The translations under genes and the position numbers were made by a program. From Drosophila miranda (Eukaryota; Arthropoda; Insecta; Diptera; Drosophilidae), in assembly GCF_003369915.1 (NCBI RefSeq), contig NW_022881603.1, forward strand, positions 43,074,624 through 43,138,623: a DNA stretch of 64,000 bases, given 5' to 3'. A model generated the notes under the pieces. That model searched no databases. It saw only the letters and a program-made list of their open reading frames with translations, and was not told where the DNA came from. Positions 34,038 to 45,818 of this stretch are shown one piece after another; the first letter of the stretch is position 1, and each line of letters starts with the position of its first letter.

Positions 34038-36830
34038 CTAATTAATAGAAAGGTGTGTAAGGATTAATAATTTAATAAGAGGAAGAGAATTAGTGGTGGA
34101 TATAATATGGTAGAGGGAATTATAATCCGAGCATAAGACCCTAAACGGTTCATGCAAGGAATAATTCGATCTACAAAGTGGAAGGAACAACGGTATAAAA
34201 TTTCTAGTCAGTCTAATAGGAATCGTGAAGTTTATGCGGCTCAACAGATCAGGGCTGTCTATGTCACCCCTGATCAAGTTGTGCATAAATATCACACCAA
34301 GCATTTTTCTACGGTTAACTAAGGATGGGAGGTTTACTAATAGTAGTCTACTAGAGTAAGATGGGAGTCTTACACCCGCATCCCAGTTAAGGCCCCGCAG
34401 AGCAAAGAGTAAAAAGTTTTTCTGTACTGATTCTATACGGTCCTGGTGTACTTTGTACTGAGGGCACCATACACAGGAGCCGTATTCTAAGATCGGACGA
34501 ACAAGCGAGGTATAGAGAGTCTTTGTTATATAGGGGTCGTCAAATTCCTTTGACCACCTCTTTATAAACCCAAGCACGCCCATGGCCTTATTTACCATGG
34601 TAGAAATGTGTTCGGAAAACTTTAACTTGGGGTCTAACATAACACCCAGATCATCCACCAGGGTAATTCTCTCAAGAGAACCACCAAATAGGGTGTAGGG
34701 AGCCAACAAAGGGCTAGAACGATGAAATGTCATAACTTTGCATTTCGAGGCATTAAGGTGTAACAAGTTTGCACAACACCATGACTGAAATTTATTGAGA
34801 TCGGATTGCAAGCGAGAATGAAATGAAATGTCCTTGTACTGGACACAGAGTTTAACATCATCCGCATACATAAGTACTCGAGAGTATGTTAATACTGAAG
34901 GTAAGTCATTAATAAAGAGTGTGAAGAGTAAGGGGTCTAGATGGCTGCCTTGTGGTACTCCCGAAGAAACCTTTACTGGTAAAGAGAGGGAGTTTTTGAA
35001 GAGGACTCTTTGAGACCTAGAACAAAGATAGCTAGAAATCCATCTCAGGAGGTTGAGCGGAAACCCTAAAAGGTCAAGTTTATGCGCTAAAAGGGAATGG
35101 TTTACAGAGTCGAATGCTTTACTAAAGTCGGTGTAAATAACATCCGTCTGTAAGTTACATTGAAAGCCTTTAATAATAAAAGAGGTAAACTCTAACAAGT
35201 TCGTGGTGGTTGATTGCCGCCTTATAAATCCATGCTGAGTTGGAGATATAAGTGACTTGCAGAGATGTTGCAAGTGCGGAGTTAAAACCTTCTCAAACAT
35301 TTTAGGAATAGCGGATAACTTTGCTATACCTCTATAATTTTTTTCATCAGACTTGCTACCTTTTTTATGGAGAGCAATTATAAACGATTCCTTCCAGATC
35401 GGGGGGAAGCAAGAAGAATCAATGGACAGGTTGAATAGTTTAAGCAAAGGTCCACACAGAGCCTCGGCGCAGTACCTGAGTACACAACCTGGAACCCCGT
35501 CTGGACCCGGTGAAAACACCGGCTTAACTAGTCGAAGATCATGAAGTAGGGAACATTCATTTAACAAGGGACTGAAAATGCCGTTCGACCTCGGTAAACC
35601 GTATGGGTACGGATGACCAGAGTAGCTTTCCTCAGAATAGGTGGTTTGGAAGAATTGGTCAAAAAGATCGGCAATTGCCTGATCATTATTTGCCGACGTA
35701 TTACAAAATGATAGCGAGGATGGGTGTGCGGACGTTCTACGCTTACCGTTTACGAAGCTGTAAAACTGTTTAGGGTCCTGAGAAAAACGTATCCTGCATC
35801 GAGATAGGTAGTTCTTATAGCATTGAGCATTAAGAACTGAAAAGTTTGACCGAGCTAATACATAGCGAGAGTGAGAAGTAGGAGAACCCACTTCTTGAAA
35901 TTTTTTATAAAGTCTTGATTTTAAGTTTTTTAGACTGGATAACTCTTTGGTAAACCAAGGGGGTTTTCCAGATCTAGTCGGACAAGAAAGCGGGACACAA
36001 GAATCGAAAAATGTGCCAAGAGCATTGTAAAAAATGTTTGTGCCTTTTATGATATCAGTGCACAAGTACAAAGCGGACCAATCAAAATCCCTAATGAGGT
36101 TATTAAGCTTCGCAAACTCGGCTTTACGAAAGCAGCGGACACGTTCGGGCAGCCTACTCGACCGATCCAATACAGTTGGTCCTATATCTAGCGACACCTC
36201 GAAAGTAGGGTGGTAGGCGTCTTCAGGTATAGTGAGCGGAAGGGCTCGGGTTAACAACACTATGGTCGGATCCGATACAAAGCACAGATCAAGCAATCGA
36301 CCCAAGGAATTTTTCACATGGTTGACTTGAGACAGGGATAGGTCAAGCAAGCCGTCAACAAAGTCATGTCGTGACATGGGCACTAGGATACTAGACTCGT
36401 TTACCGAAGACCAAACAGTTCCTGGCAAGTTGAAGTCACCAAGAACTATCATACGATCTTTATCAGATAGCGAGGAAGAAACAGCGGTTAAAGCGGACAA
36501 GTGCTGCTCATAAATTGAAATATCCGAAGAAGGTGGGATATACGAGCAAGTAATGAATATAGCGAAAGCGGGAAGAATCAGTTTTACACACAGGAATTCC
36601 AGTTCCTGTTGAACTTGGACTGTGAAGTGTTCCGACGTGAAATAAGAGTCCACTGCAATTAGAACCCCCCCTGCCCGTCGAGACGAACGGTCCTTTCTAA
36701 AAGTTGTGTACCGACCTGCCAAAACCTCGGAACTAAGAATGTCCGGCTTTAACCAGGTTTCAGTAAACACAATAACGTGGGAAGCAAATGCAACACTATC
36801 CCGGAAAAGAATGCTGAGCTTACTACGCAA
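34038..36830 (-). CDS. LINE L1 ORF2: endonuclease and reverse transcriptase
   Basis: A continuous 930-codon frame. The N-terminal APE-type endonuclease shows FTETWLK, LGDFNLPG, and a C-terminal S(x)H-like region (AYHPTFEV). The reverse transcriptase shows FSPGPDGVPG, YRGIAKLSAIPKMFEK, TDFSKAFDSVNH, SSGVPQGSHLDPLLF and the catalytic YADDVKL. One oddity is Asp in GSHLD where the family has Gly. ORF2 lacks the first ~60-90 residues of a usual endonuclease, unless the start lies in sequence I could not frame. The length and open frame suggest a recent insertion. Related to the plus-strand LINE at the end of the window, but not the same family. Confidence 0.85.
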   Translation of the reverse strand: MRSKLSILFRDSVAFASHVIVFTETWLKPDILSSEVLAGRYTTFRKDRSSRRAGGVLIAVDSYFTSEHFTVQVQQELEFLCVKLILPAFAIFITCSYIPPSSDISIYEQHLSALTAVSSSLSDKDRMIVLGDFNLPGTVWSSVNESSILVPMSRHDFVDGLLDLSLSQVNHVKNSLGRLLDLCFVSDPTIVLLTRALPLTIPEDAYHPTFEVSLDIGPTVLDRSSRLPERVRCFRKAEFAKLNNLIRDFDWSALYLCTDIIKGTNIFYNALGTFFDSCVPLSCPTRSGKPPWFTKELSSLKNLKSRLYKKFQEVGSPTSHSRYVLARSNFSVLNAQCYKNYLSRCRIRFSQDPKQFYSFVNGKRRTSAHPSSLSFCNTSANNDQAIADLFDQFFQTTYSEESYSGHPYPYGLPRSNGIFSPLLNECSLLHDLRLVKPVFSPGPDGVPGCVLRYCAEALCGPLLKLFNLSIDSSCFPPIWKESFIIALHKKGSKSDEKNYRGIAKLSAIPKMFEKVLTPHLQHLCKSLISPTQHGFIRRQSTTTNLLEFTSFIIKGFQCNLQTDVIYTDFSKAFDSVNHSLLAHKLDLLGFPLNLLRWISSYLCSRSQRVLFKNSLSLPVKVSSGVPQGSHLDPLLFTLFINDLPSVLTYSRVLMYADDVKLCVQYKDISFHSRLQSDLNKFQSWCCANLLHLNASKCKVMTFHRSSPLLAPYTLFGGSLERITLVDDLGVMLDPKLKFSEHISTMVNKAMGVLGFIKRWSKEFDDPYITKTLYTSLVRPILEYGSCVWCPQYKVHQDRIESVQKNFLLFALRGLNWDAGVRLPSYSSRLLLVNLPSLVNRRKMLGVIFMHNLIRGDIDSPDLLSRINFTIPIRLTRNFIPLFLPLCRSNYSLHEPFRVLCSDYNSLYHIISTTNSLPLIKLLILTHLSIN

Positions 36831-36865
36831 GCCTCTTACATTCTGATAGGTTACTAAAAGAAAAG

Positions 36866-37836
36866 TTAGTTTTTTGGAAAGGTGGTAGCAAGACGGGAAG
36901 TTGAGGAAGAGGAAGTTGAGGTTGAGGGTGGCACACTGGAAAGATTTGGAAGGGATATGGGGGGCCTATTCTTCTTCTTAGCCTTAAACTCCTTCACCAC
37001 CAAATGCTCCGGCCAAAATTTGGCGGAGCAAATGGTGTCAAATTGAGTTGGGGAGATGCTTATCTTAAACGAGGCTATCTCCCTGGCATAAGAGAAGTTA
37101 AATTTCTCCACCTTTAAACCCACGGCTTTTATTTTGCTTCGAATAAAAGCAATTAAATCATTAGATGTGAGGTCAGGGGCCAGCCGTGAAACAAAAACTT
37201 GTCGTTTTGGTGGGACTCCCACCAGTGGTTTAGTCACCACAGGCCTAGTACCTGTGGTGGCAATATCCGGAGGTCCGGAACGTCTATTTACTGGTGGGAT
37301 CGGGATAGACGGGACAACTAGCGAACTTGCGGACACCACGGACACGGACGCTGCAGACGTACTTGGCTGCACATTCTCCGAGGCGATGAATTCGGCTACC
37401 GAATCTGCATCGCCAGCAGCTGTCGTTGCCCTTGGAGTGGCAAACGAGATCAACTGCTGCACACTTGGAGTGGTCGGAGTCAGTTTTTCGGCGGCGCACG
37501 GCTGAGTGACGGTTGGCAATTGCAGATCCCGCCGAGTGACCTTTTTGCGCCTCGGAGACTCATTCAGCAGTTTTAAACCGCTAAACTGAGCCTCCATGGC
37601 TAGGAGCCGATCGTATTGGTTTTTAAAACCAACGGTCAGCTCCTTAAAGCCACTCCGCGTCTGCCTCATGAAAGATACCATGTCCTTCTCCACCGCACGG
37701 CATGCCTCGCAACTGTAATGCAAGCCATTACGTTGCAAGCCACTACGCTGTCGCAGAGCCAGCAGGGGACATTCGGCTGATCGTGGGTGATCTGCTTCTT
37801 GCAGGTTTTTTTGGCACAGACCACAGCGTATTCCAT
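36866..37836 (-). pseudogene. LINE L1 ORF1, frameshifted near its N-terminus
   Basis: The ATG at 37836 opens a short frame with CAKKTCKKQI and CWLCD, half of a PHD-like zinc finger. The second half (HYSCEAC) lies in the next frame, which then stays open to 36866. The two are separated by a frameshift or small deletion near 37735, where TGGCTTGCA occurs twice. The rest has a coiled region, a Ser/Pro-rich linker and a basic RNA-binding-like C-terminal domain (RQVFVSRLAPDLTSNDLIAF). PHD-type fingers are known in CR1-clade ORF1 proteins. Confidence 0.65.
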
Positions 37837-37850
37837 TTTATTATTATTTA

Positions 37851-37942
37851 TTTACAATTACTTGCAAAACAAACTGGTATCAGTCCAATGACATAATTAC
37901 AATTTACAATTATTTGCAAAACAAATTGGTATCAGTCCAATG
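37851..37942. repeat. 40-bp direct repeat in the L1 5' UTR
   Basis: Units 37851..37890 and 37903..37942 share TTTACAATTA(C/T)TTGCAAAAC and GGTATCAGTCCAATG, with two differences. They may be two promoter-like monomers or a duplication. Confidence 0.8.
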
Positions 37943-38333
37943 TGCCAGTCAACGCTCAAAGCGGAATCGGTAAAAAAAAAAGAGAGCAGAGTGGAGAGCG
38001 GTTATAGCGAGAGCTACTAAACAGAGAGCGCTATTGCTCAGAAAGTTTAAAGAGCGAGAGAGAAAGAACAGTTATTGAAGTTGAGGTGATAGCGAGAGAG
38101 TGATAAAACAACAAAAGCTACCAGACGAGAGCGGACTGCAATGCAATACTCACTCACTGCAACAATACAAACACAAGCCGACGCCGAAAAATAAAAAGTT
38201 AAATAATGTTTTAACACAAATCAAAAGGCATGCACTCGCGTAAATGAATAGGTTTCCAGATTGTTGTCTGGTTAGAAAGTATAATTAGAATTTAGTTAGG
38301 AAAACACCGGCTGTTTATTCAAAACAAAAGGAA

Positions 38334-39448
38334 ACGAGGTGGAACGTTGTGAGTTGCTGCGGACACCGCAACTCTACAGTTATACCCGATACTAAGTCAG
38401 TATGGCTCTCCTGCGGCAGACGCCGCTAATATTGCACCACACGACAAAGAGTGCGTGCGAGAGAGACAGAAAATCAGTCTGAGCGTGACGTCGGGCGCTG
38501 CGTAGCCACTGAAAATTGATTTCTTGCTTTTGGCTACAAAAATGATCCGATCTGATCCAGATTCAGCAATCTGATAGATATGGTCATTATCTATGATTCT
38601 GCTCTTTTAGTTTTCTCGAATGTGCAATATTGGGGATGCAACAGATTTTCGTCCTTTGTGTGGGCGGAAGGGGGTGGGGCGAAATTTTGAGATACACGTT
38701 CTATAGTAAGATCTAACAGGAGTGCGGATACCAAATTTGGTTACTCTAGCCTTAATAGTCTCTGAGATTTTTGAATATCCACAGATTTTCGTCATTTGCG
38801 GGGGCGGAAGGGGGTGTGGCGAAATTTTGAAACAAACTCGTCTCGGTCCGATATATTAGGAGTGTGGATACCAAATTTGGTTGCTCTAGCTTTTGTAGTC
38901 TCTGAGATCTTGGCGCTAATGTTTTACTCTAAGCAAAGCCGCCTATGCTACGTGTGTGTTAGAGAGAGACAGGGCCAGAAAAAATGAAATTGTTTTCTTG
39001 ATGCTGGCTATAATAATAATACGATCCAATTCAGATTCCGCAGTCTTAAAGATATGGTCATTCTCTACAATTCTACGTTTTTGGTTTTCTCATATCTTTA
39101 AAATTGTGGATGCCACAGATTTTCGTCCTTTGTGGGGCGGAAGTGGGCGGGGCGAAGTTTTGAAATATTTTTGTAGCAGTGACATATCACAGAAGTCTGG
39201 ATCCAAAACATCGTTGCTCTAGCTCTTATAGTCTTTGAGCACTAGGCGCTGAAGAGGACGGACAGACGGACAGACGGACGGACGGACAGACGGACAGACA
39301 GACAGGGCTCAATCGACTCGGCTATTGATGCTGATCAAGAATATACATACTTTATGGGGTCGGAAACGATTCCTTCTGGACGTTACACACATCCACTTTT
39401 ACCACAAATCTAATATACCCCAATACTCATTTTGAGTATCGGGTATAA
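38334..39448 (-). mobile_element. Helitron H4
   Basis: Full-length copy of the same family, inserted in P4 at or beside the 5' end of LINE L1. The right end (TTTTGAGTATCGGGTATA) abuts P4 pol sequence at 39451. Confidence 0.85.
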
Positions 39449-39450
39449 AA

Positions 39451-39683
39451 ATGTGGAGCGCAAAACAAAAACACGTCTGATCACTACGAAAGATAATCGG
39501 ATAAACAAGGGAAACTTGGCATTATATGACATAGGAGCGTTAACTAGTCGCCCCCCAACTCGCAACAACGAAAAAGAGCACCATGTCCCAGCCTCTTCAT
39601 GGATGAAGGGATTCAAGCGCTGAGGACTGGGGCCTAACTTGGTGAATTTACGAACCCTTTCAATATCTTCTTGAGACTCATTT
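39451..39683 (-). pseudogene. P4 pol fragment between Helitrons
   Basis: A 233-base piece of BEL pol just before the integrase domain, with ESQEDIERVRK, LRVGGRLVNAPMSYNAKFP. Its upstream neighbour is on the far side of H5 and H6 (41951), where the frame ends in VEITQK; the two pieces match across the gap. Confidence 0.75.
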
Positions 39684-40822
39684 TTATACCCGATACTCAA
39701 AATGAGTATTGGGGTATATTAGATTTGTGGTGAAAATGGATGTGTATAACGTCCAGAAGGAATCGTTTCCGACCCCATAAAGTATATATATTCTTGATCA
39801 GCATCAATAGCCGAGTCGATTGAGCCATGTCTGTCTGTCCGTCTGTCCGTCTATCCGTCCGTCCGTCCGTCCGTCCGTCCGTCTGTCCGTCTGTCCGTCC
39901 CCTTCAGCGCCTAGTGCTCAAAGACTATAAGAGCTAGAGCAACGATGTTTTGGATCCAGACTTCTGTGATATGTCACTGCTACAAAAATATTTTAAAACT
40001 TCGCCCCGCCCACTTCCGCCCCCACAAAGGACGAAAATCTGTGGCATCCACATTTTTAAAGATACGATAAAACCAAAAACGCAGAATCGTAGAGAATGAC
40101 CATATCTTTTAGACTGCAGAATCTGAATTGGATCATATTATTATTATAGCCAGCATCAAGAAAACAATTTCATTTTTTCTCGCTCTGTCTCTCTCTAACA
40201 CACTCGTAGCATAGGCGGCTTTGCTTAGAGTAAAACATTAGCGCCAAGATCTCAGAGACTACAAAAGCTAGAGCAACCAAATTTGGTATCCACACTCCTA
40301 ATATATCGGACCGAGACGAGTTTGTTTCAAAATTTCGCCACACCCCCTTTCGCCACCGCAAAGGACGAAAATCTGGGGATATTCAAAAATCTCAGAGACT
40401 ATTAAGGCTAGAGTAACCAAATTTGGTATCCGCACTCCTGTTAGATCTTACTATAAAACGTGTATCTCAAAATTTCGCCCCACCCCCTTCCGCCCACACA
40501 AAGGACGAAAATCTGTTGCATCCCCAATATTGCACATTCGAGAAAACTAAAAACGCAGAATCATAGATAATGACCATATCTATCTGATTGCTGAATCTGG
40601 ATCAGATCAGATCATTTTTATAGCCAATAGGAACAAATCAATTTGCAGTGGCTACGCAGCCCCCGACGTCACGCTCAGACTGATTTTCTGTCTCTCTCGC
40701 ACGCACTCTTTGTCGTGTCGTTTAATATTAGCGCCGTCTGCCGGAGGAGAGCCATACTGACTTAGTATCGGGTATAACTGTAGAGTTGCGGTGTCCGCAG
40801 CAACTCACAACGTTCCCCCTCG
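39684..40822 (+). mobile_element. Helitron H5, first of a head-to-tail pair
   Basis: Plus orientation: TTATACCCGATACTCAAAAT at the left, then the TCCG/TCTG microsatellite near 39830-39900, and CAACTCACAACGTTCCCCCT then CGTT at the right, where H6 starts at once. Confidence 0.88.
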
Positions 40823-41950
40823 TTATACCCGATAATCAAAATGAGTATTGGGGTATATTAGATTTGTGTTAAAAGTGGATGTGTGTAACGTCCAGAAGAA
40901 ATCGTTTCCGACCCCATAAACTATATATATTCTTGATCAGCATCAATAGCCGAGTCGATTGAGCCCTGTCCGTCCGTCCGTCCGTCCGTCCGTCCGTCCG
41001 TCCGTCCGTCCGTCCGTCCGTCCGGCCCCTTCAGCGCCTAGTGCTCAAAGACTATAAGAGCTAGAGCAACGATGTTTTGGATCCAGACTTCTGTGACATG
41101 TCACTGCTAAAAAAATATTCCAAAACTTCGCCCCGCCCACTTCCGCCCTTACAAAGGACGAAAATCTGTGGCATCCACATTTTTAAAGATACGATAAAAT
41201 CAAAAACGCAGAATCGGTGAGGATGACCATATCTTATACAGTGCAAAATCTGAACCAGATCGAATAATGATTATAGCCAGAATCAAGAAAACAATTTCAT
41301 TCTTTCTCGATCTGTCTCTCTCTAACACAAAGGTTTCATGGTCGGTTTTGTCAATTGCAAAATATGAGATCAAGGATCTCAGAACCTATAAAAGCCATAG
41401 CAACCAAATTTGGTATCCACACTCCTGTGATATCGGACCTTGACCGTTTCGTGTCCGAATTTCGCCACACCCCCTTCCGCCCCCGCAAAGGACGAAAATC
41501 TGGGGCATCCACAAATCTCAGAGACTATTAAGGCTAGAGTAACCAAATTTGGTATCCGCACTTCTGTAAGATCTCACTATAAAACGTATATCTCAGAATT
41601 TCGCCCCACCCTCTTCCGCCCCCACAAAAGACGAAAATCTGTTGCATCCACAATATTGCACATTCGAGAAAACTAAAAACACAGAATCATAGATAATGAC
41701 CATATCTATCAGATTGCTGAATCTGGATCAGATCAGATCATTTTTATAGCCAATAGGAACAAATCAATTTGCAGCGGCTACGCAGCCCCCGACGTCACGC
41801 TCAGACTGATTTTCTGTCTCTCTCGCACGCAGTCTTTGTCGTGTCGTTTAATATTAGCGGCGTCTGCCGGAGGAGAGTTATACTGACTTAGTATCGGGTA
41901 TAACCGTAGAGTTGCGGTGTCCGCAGCAACTCCCAACGATCCCCCTCGTT
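40823..41950 (+). mobile_element. Helitron H6, second of the pair
   Basis: Begins TTATACCCGATAATC directly at the end of H5 and ends CGATCCCCCTCGTT against P4 pol. The two form one block of about 2.27 kb at a single site in P4 pol. Confidence 0.88.
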
Positions 41951-42935
41951 TTTTTCTGTGTTATTTCGACTATTTTTAGAAACGCCTCGTCGTATTCCAC
42001 GGATGACGGAATTTTTCCAAAGTTGAGACTTTTGTCTTTGCATTTTCGGATGAAGCGGAACACTAAAACGAACACTCTTAGCAGTTTGAGGTGTGACGAG
42101 TATCCCTCGATTACATCCACTAAGTAATTTGGCTTGGCCGCGACGGTCAGTCCGACCGATTTCTTCCGACTTTCCATCTGTATCTCTTCTTCGGAAAGCT
42201 CGAAGTGTGGATTTCTGGGCCAGCTCTCTTCTTCAAACTTTAAGAACTCTGGTCAACCAAACCAGATCGACTGCACGATTTCCTCTACGTCACAACCTCT
42301 CGAAACTATTTCTGCTGGGTTCTGTTTTGTTGGCACATGCCGCCACGTAGCTTCACTTGACCACTTTTGAATCTCCGCTACTCGGTTCGCAACGAATGTT
42401 GACAACGACGAAGGGTGGGATCTGATCCAATGAAGAGTAACTTCTGAATCTGACCAGAATATCATTTTATCAATTGGAACCTTGAGCAGTAATTTGATTC
42501 GGTGACAAAGGTCTGCTAGAAGGTGAGCGGCACATAACTCAAGCCTTGGAAGCGTTTTCGTCTTGGCGCTACTTTCGACTTTGCAGTCAACAAGGAGACC
42601 TTGAAACCTTCTGCAGTCTTTCTACGGATATAGACGCAGGCTCCATAAGCTCTCATGGATGCGTCGGCAAAGGCATGTACTTGAATCGGTGACATGGGAT
42701 CAGTATGCACAAATCGAGGTATGGTAATCTTCTCCAACTGACCCAAGGATTCTTTTAATAAGTTCCATGCTGTTTCCAAGTTCATTGGAATTGACTCATC
42801 CCAATCTAGCTTGTTGAGCCAAAGCTCCTGCAGTAGGATCTTTCCCTTAATAACTAAAGGACTTAACAAGCCAAGTGGGTCAAACAGCTTTGATGTCACC
42901 GATAATATGTTCCGTTTTGTCGCTCGGAGACCCAT
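41951..42935 (-). pseudogene. P4 pol: RNase H region, multiply broken
   Basis: BEL RNase H pieces in shifting frames: LFDPLGLLSPLVIKGKILLQ, HAFADASMRAYGACVYIR, then a frameshift near 42610, FWSDSEVTLHWIRSHPS, VPTKQNPAEIVSRGC. Frame ends at ITQK before H6. Confidence 0.75.
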
Positions 42936-42991
42936 AACTGTCGTGTCAATTTGGAACTTAAAGACGTCTTCGTGTGGCAGCCACGATATTC

Positions 42992-44557
42992 CTAACGCCT
43001 TAGTTGACTCTGAGTCGAGATCGTTATCGGTTTAACTGTTCTCTCGGATGCGGTGACCTCAGGTGAGTTCGAAAACCATTTAGTCAATTCAAACCCAGCG
43101 GTTTGAAGAACCTGAGCCACATCAGACTTAATTGTCTCTAACTCCTCTACGCAACCAGCACCAGTCAACATGTCATCGACATAGAAGTCGGAGTCAATAA
43201 CTTCAGCAGCTTTAGGGAATGAGAGTTTTGCAGACTCACTCAACCTCTTCAAACACCGAATAGCCAAAAATGGGGCTGGTCCAGTCCCATATGTTACGGT
43301 GTTGAGCTGGTATATTCTCAAGGACTCAGACGGGTCTCTTCTCCACACTATGAGCTGGAATTGTCTATCCGCATCAGCGACCCAGACTTGGCGATACATC
43401 TTTTTGACATCGGCTGTCAAGGCGTACCTGTGTAGTCTGAATCGGAGCAATGTCGAATACAGCTCATCCTGTATCGTAGGACCGACCATCAATATGTCGT
43501 TCAAGGCCACCTCAGAGGACGTTTTACAAGACGCATCGAAAACGACGCGGAGCTTGGTCGACGTGCTTTGAGGCCTCAACACACACTGATGTGGAATGAA
43601 ATAATGTGGAGTTTTGGGGATTGTGTTGTCTGTGGTAGACATGTGACCCAAGGAGAGGTACTCTTCCATGAACTCCAAGTACATTTTCTTCAACTCGGGG
43701 TCACGAGACAATCTTTTTTCAAGCGATAAAAACCGCCGTTTAGCCACTTCAAAGGAGTTGCCTAAGATACTGGGATCTGATTTGAACGGCTTGTCCGAAT
43801 TTTCGGCCGAAAGATGCTGATGTCTGCGATTAAGCAACTTTTCACAGTCCGTCCAAAGTGGCAGTTTGTCATAATCGAGCTGTTCTTCCCATTTCTCTTT
43901 GGTCACCGGATCGACTCTGCTCAAGACGAGATGAATAATCATCGCATTCGAGATCTTTTTATCATCGCCTATCGACAACAACGAACCATATATGGATGAG
44001 GCGGTATCGATAAGGTTCCTTAAGGAAGATGCTAATTGCTGGGTCATTTTGGGAAGACTAAATAGGGCATCAATGTGATTTTTAAAGATCAGACAATCAT
44101 TATCGTAGACCCGTTTTAAGCTAGCCATTGCTTTCTCGTAGTTGGTCTCGGTTACTTGGAAAGCCCTAACTGTTCCCAACGCTTCACCGGAGAGACACGA
44201 AATCAAATGGTTGAACTTTTCGATAATTGGAATGCTTTGGTCATTGTGAACTAGAGTCTCAAATAAACCTATGAAGTTTTTAAAGTCCGAAAAGTTGCCG
44301 CTGAACTGCGGCAGAGCTAACTTCGGAAGGCGAGCACGAGTTGGGCCACCATAAGCTGGTACTGCCGGTATTGTCTCATCAGCTGTCTTTAATGCGCAAA
44401 TGAGAGACATTAATTTTGCCTTTGTGACAATTGAGAGTTCTTCCAACTCGACTCCAAATTCATCGTCAATGTCTATATCTTCAATCTTCTCTTGAAGTTC
44501 GCGTGCCGTGTCAATGCTACGCATCAGCGTTTCGAGTCTGCACTCGAGCTCCGTCAA
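42992..44557 (-). pseudogene. P4 gag-RT in-frame fusion (521 codons)
   Basis: A single open frame. Residues 1-~255 are BEL Gag (LPKLALPQFSGNFSDFKNF, IPIIEKFNHLISCLSG, EKWEEQLDYDKLPLW). From about residue 262 the frame is already in the region before RT (SFEVAKRRFLSLEKRL, YFIPHQCVLRP), then RT with RVVFDASCKTSS, ALTADVKKMYRQV and the palm box FYVDDMLTG. The CCHC knuckles and the aspartic protease that should lie between are absent, without any stop at the joint. It is a deletion derivative; expression is unknown. Confidence 0.78.
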
Positions 44558-44613
44558 TACCAGCGGAATATCCGCCGCTTCTAAACGGTCCGCTAATAAA
44601 CGAATGCCTTTGA

Positions 44614-45818
44614 CACGTCAACTGCGCTTTTTCTTCAGCTCTTCAAGGGCAATATTGTTGGCTTTTGAGGTCATATTGATTCTCAATACAAGCAACTGAA
44701 GGCGAAAGATCGTTTCTAATAAGCGTATTTAATGCCGAGGCACTCAATGAAATAATGGGTAATTGTACCCACACGAGGTGAAAAACCAATATACCCGAAA
44801 AATTTAGGGTAGAGCATCGCTTGGCTGGCGCGTACACGAAAACCACACAAGAATAGCTACGAACTGCACTGGTGACAAGCGAAAACGAAAAATTTCACCG
44901 CTGTAGTTCTGAAGAATGGATGTTGTGTATATGTACGTATGCACCGACAACGATCGACGCTAAATTGATTTGCGAGGCACGACTTTGTCTTAATTGATAG
45001 TTGGATCCTACTGACACCAAACGAATATACCCGACGAAAACAGGGTAGCGCGTCACTTGGTGTTTGGTTTGGATCAAGCGCTCCAAACAAAAGAACAACG
45101 ATAAGCAACGGTGAAGAGCGAAAGCGAGACGAAAAAATTCACCGCTGCAGCTGCGTATTGGTATGCGTGCTTGTCCAACGACCCAACTATACATATATTT
45201 GACACAACGAAAACGAGCAAGGGGAAACAAGGGGTGACAGCGATTGCAGTTAAAATGAGTTATGTGTAGTTATTGCGTCCAAGAGGGTTAGATGTACATA
45301 TGTATATATGTATTAATATATATATGCTCAACTCTAACTACAGCATGCAATCTAGCTCTACTATGTCATCCGTATGTGCCAAGAATTGAAAGCGAGGTGC
45401 AATTGTTTCAGCACAAGACAATAATGGCGAGTTTTTTAATCTTTTCGTCTTCACTCGAGCTTTCAATTTTTTGCACAAATACCTCTTGAGAAGATTGGAA
45501 ATTCCAGGTGCTGTACTCTCCTCTTCTTATACTGGATGCTCCACTTGGATCTTCTTGGGAAGATGGTATATGTGTATCTCCTTTTGTATATAGCTGCAGA
45601 CAGGGTATTGCACGACCGACGCGGTGATTTTTAGTTTTGTTTGTTGAATTATTTGCACACACGTCGCGGTCAATTTGGCAATTTAGCTGCAGCACATATG
45701 CATGTACATGTAGGTATAATAGATTTTGGCTATTTATCTTTTCTCCACTGTGTCACTGTTACTTTTGCCTTCCACTTGAATTAATACGTTTAAATTGCAA
45801 GTCCACCCGGGGGCGCCA
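44614..45818 (-). other. P4 5' leader, non-coding
   Basis: About 1.2 kb between the P4 5' LTR and gag. It contains two diverged copies of a block with AATATACCCGA, AGGGTAG and ATTTCACCGCTG/ATTCACCGCTG (about 44,790-44,900 and 45,025-45,150). No coding signal. Confidence 0.5.

Larger units (their letters stand above)
33955..38333 (-). mobile_element. LINE L1 (CR1/jockey superfamily), both ORFs present
   Basis: Minus-strand non-LTR element with ORF1 and ORF2. The 3' end is not sharply defined: no poly(A) and no clear target duplication, common in CR1-like elements. The 5' UTR (37837 to perhaps 38333) contains a tandem pair of 40-bp repeats. Boundaries are estimates. Confidence 0.7.
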
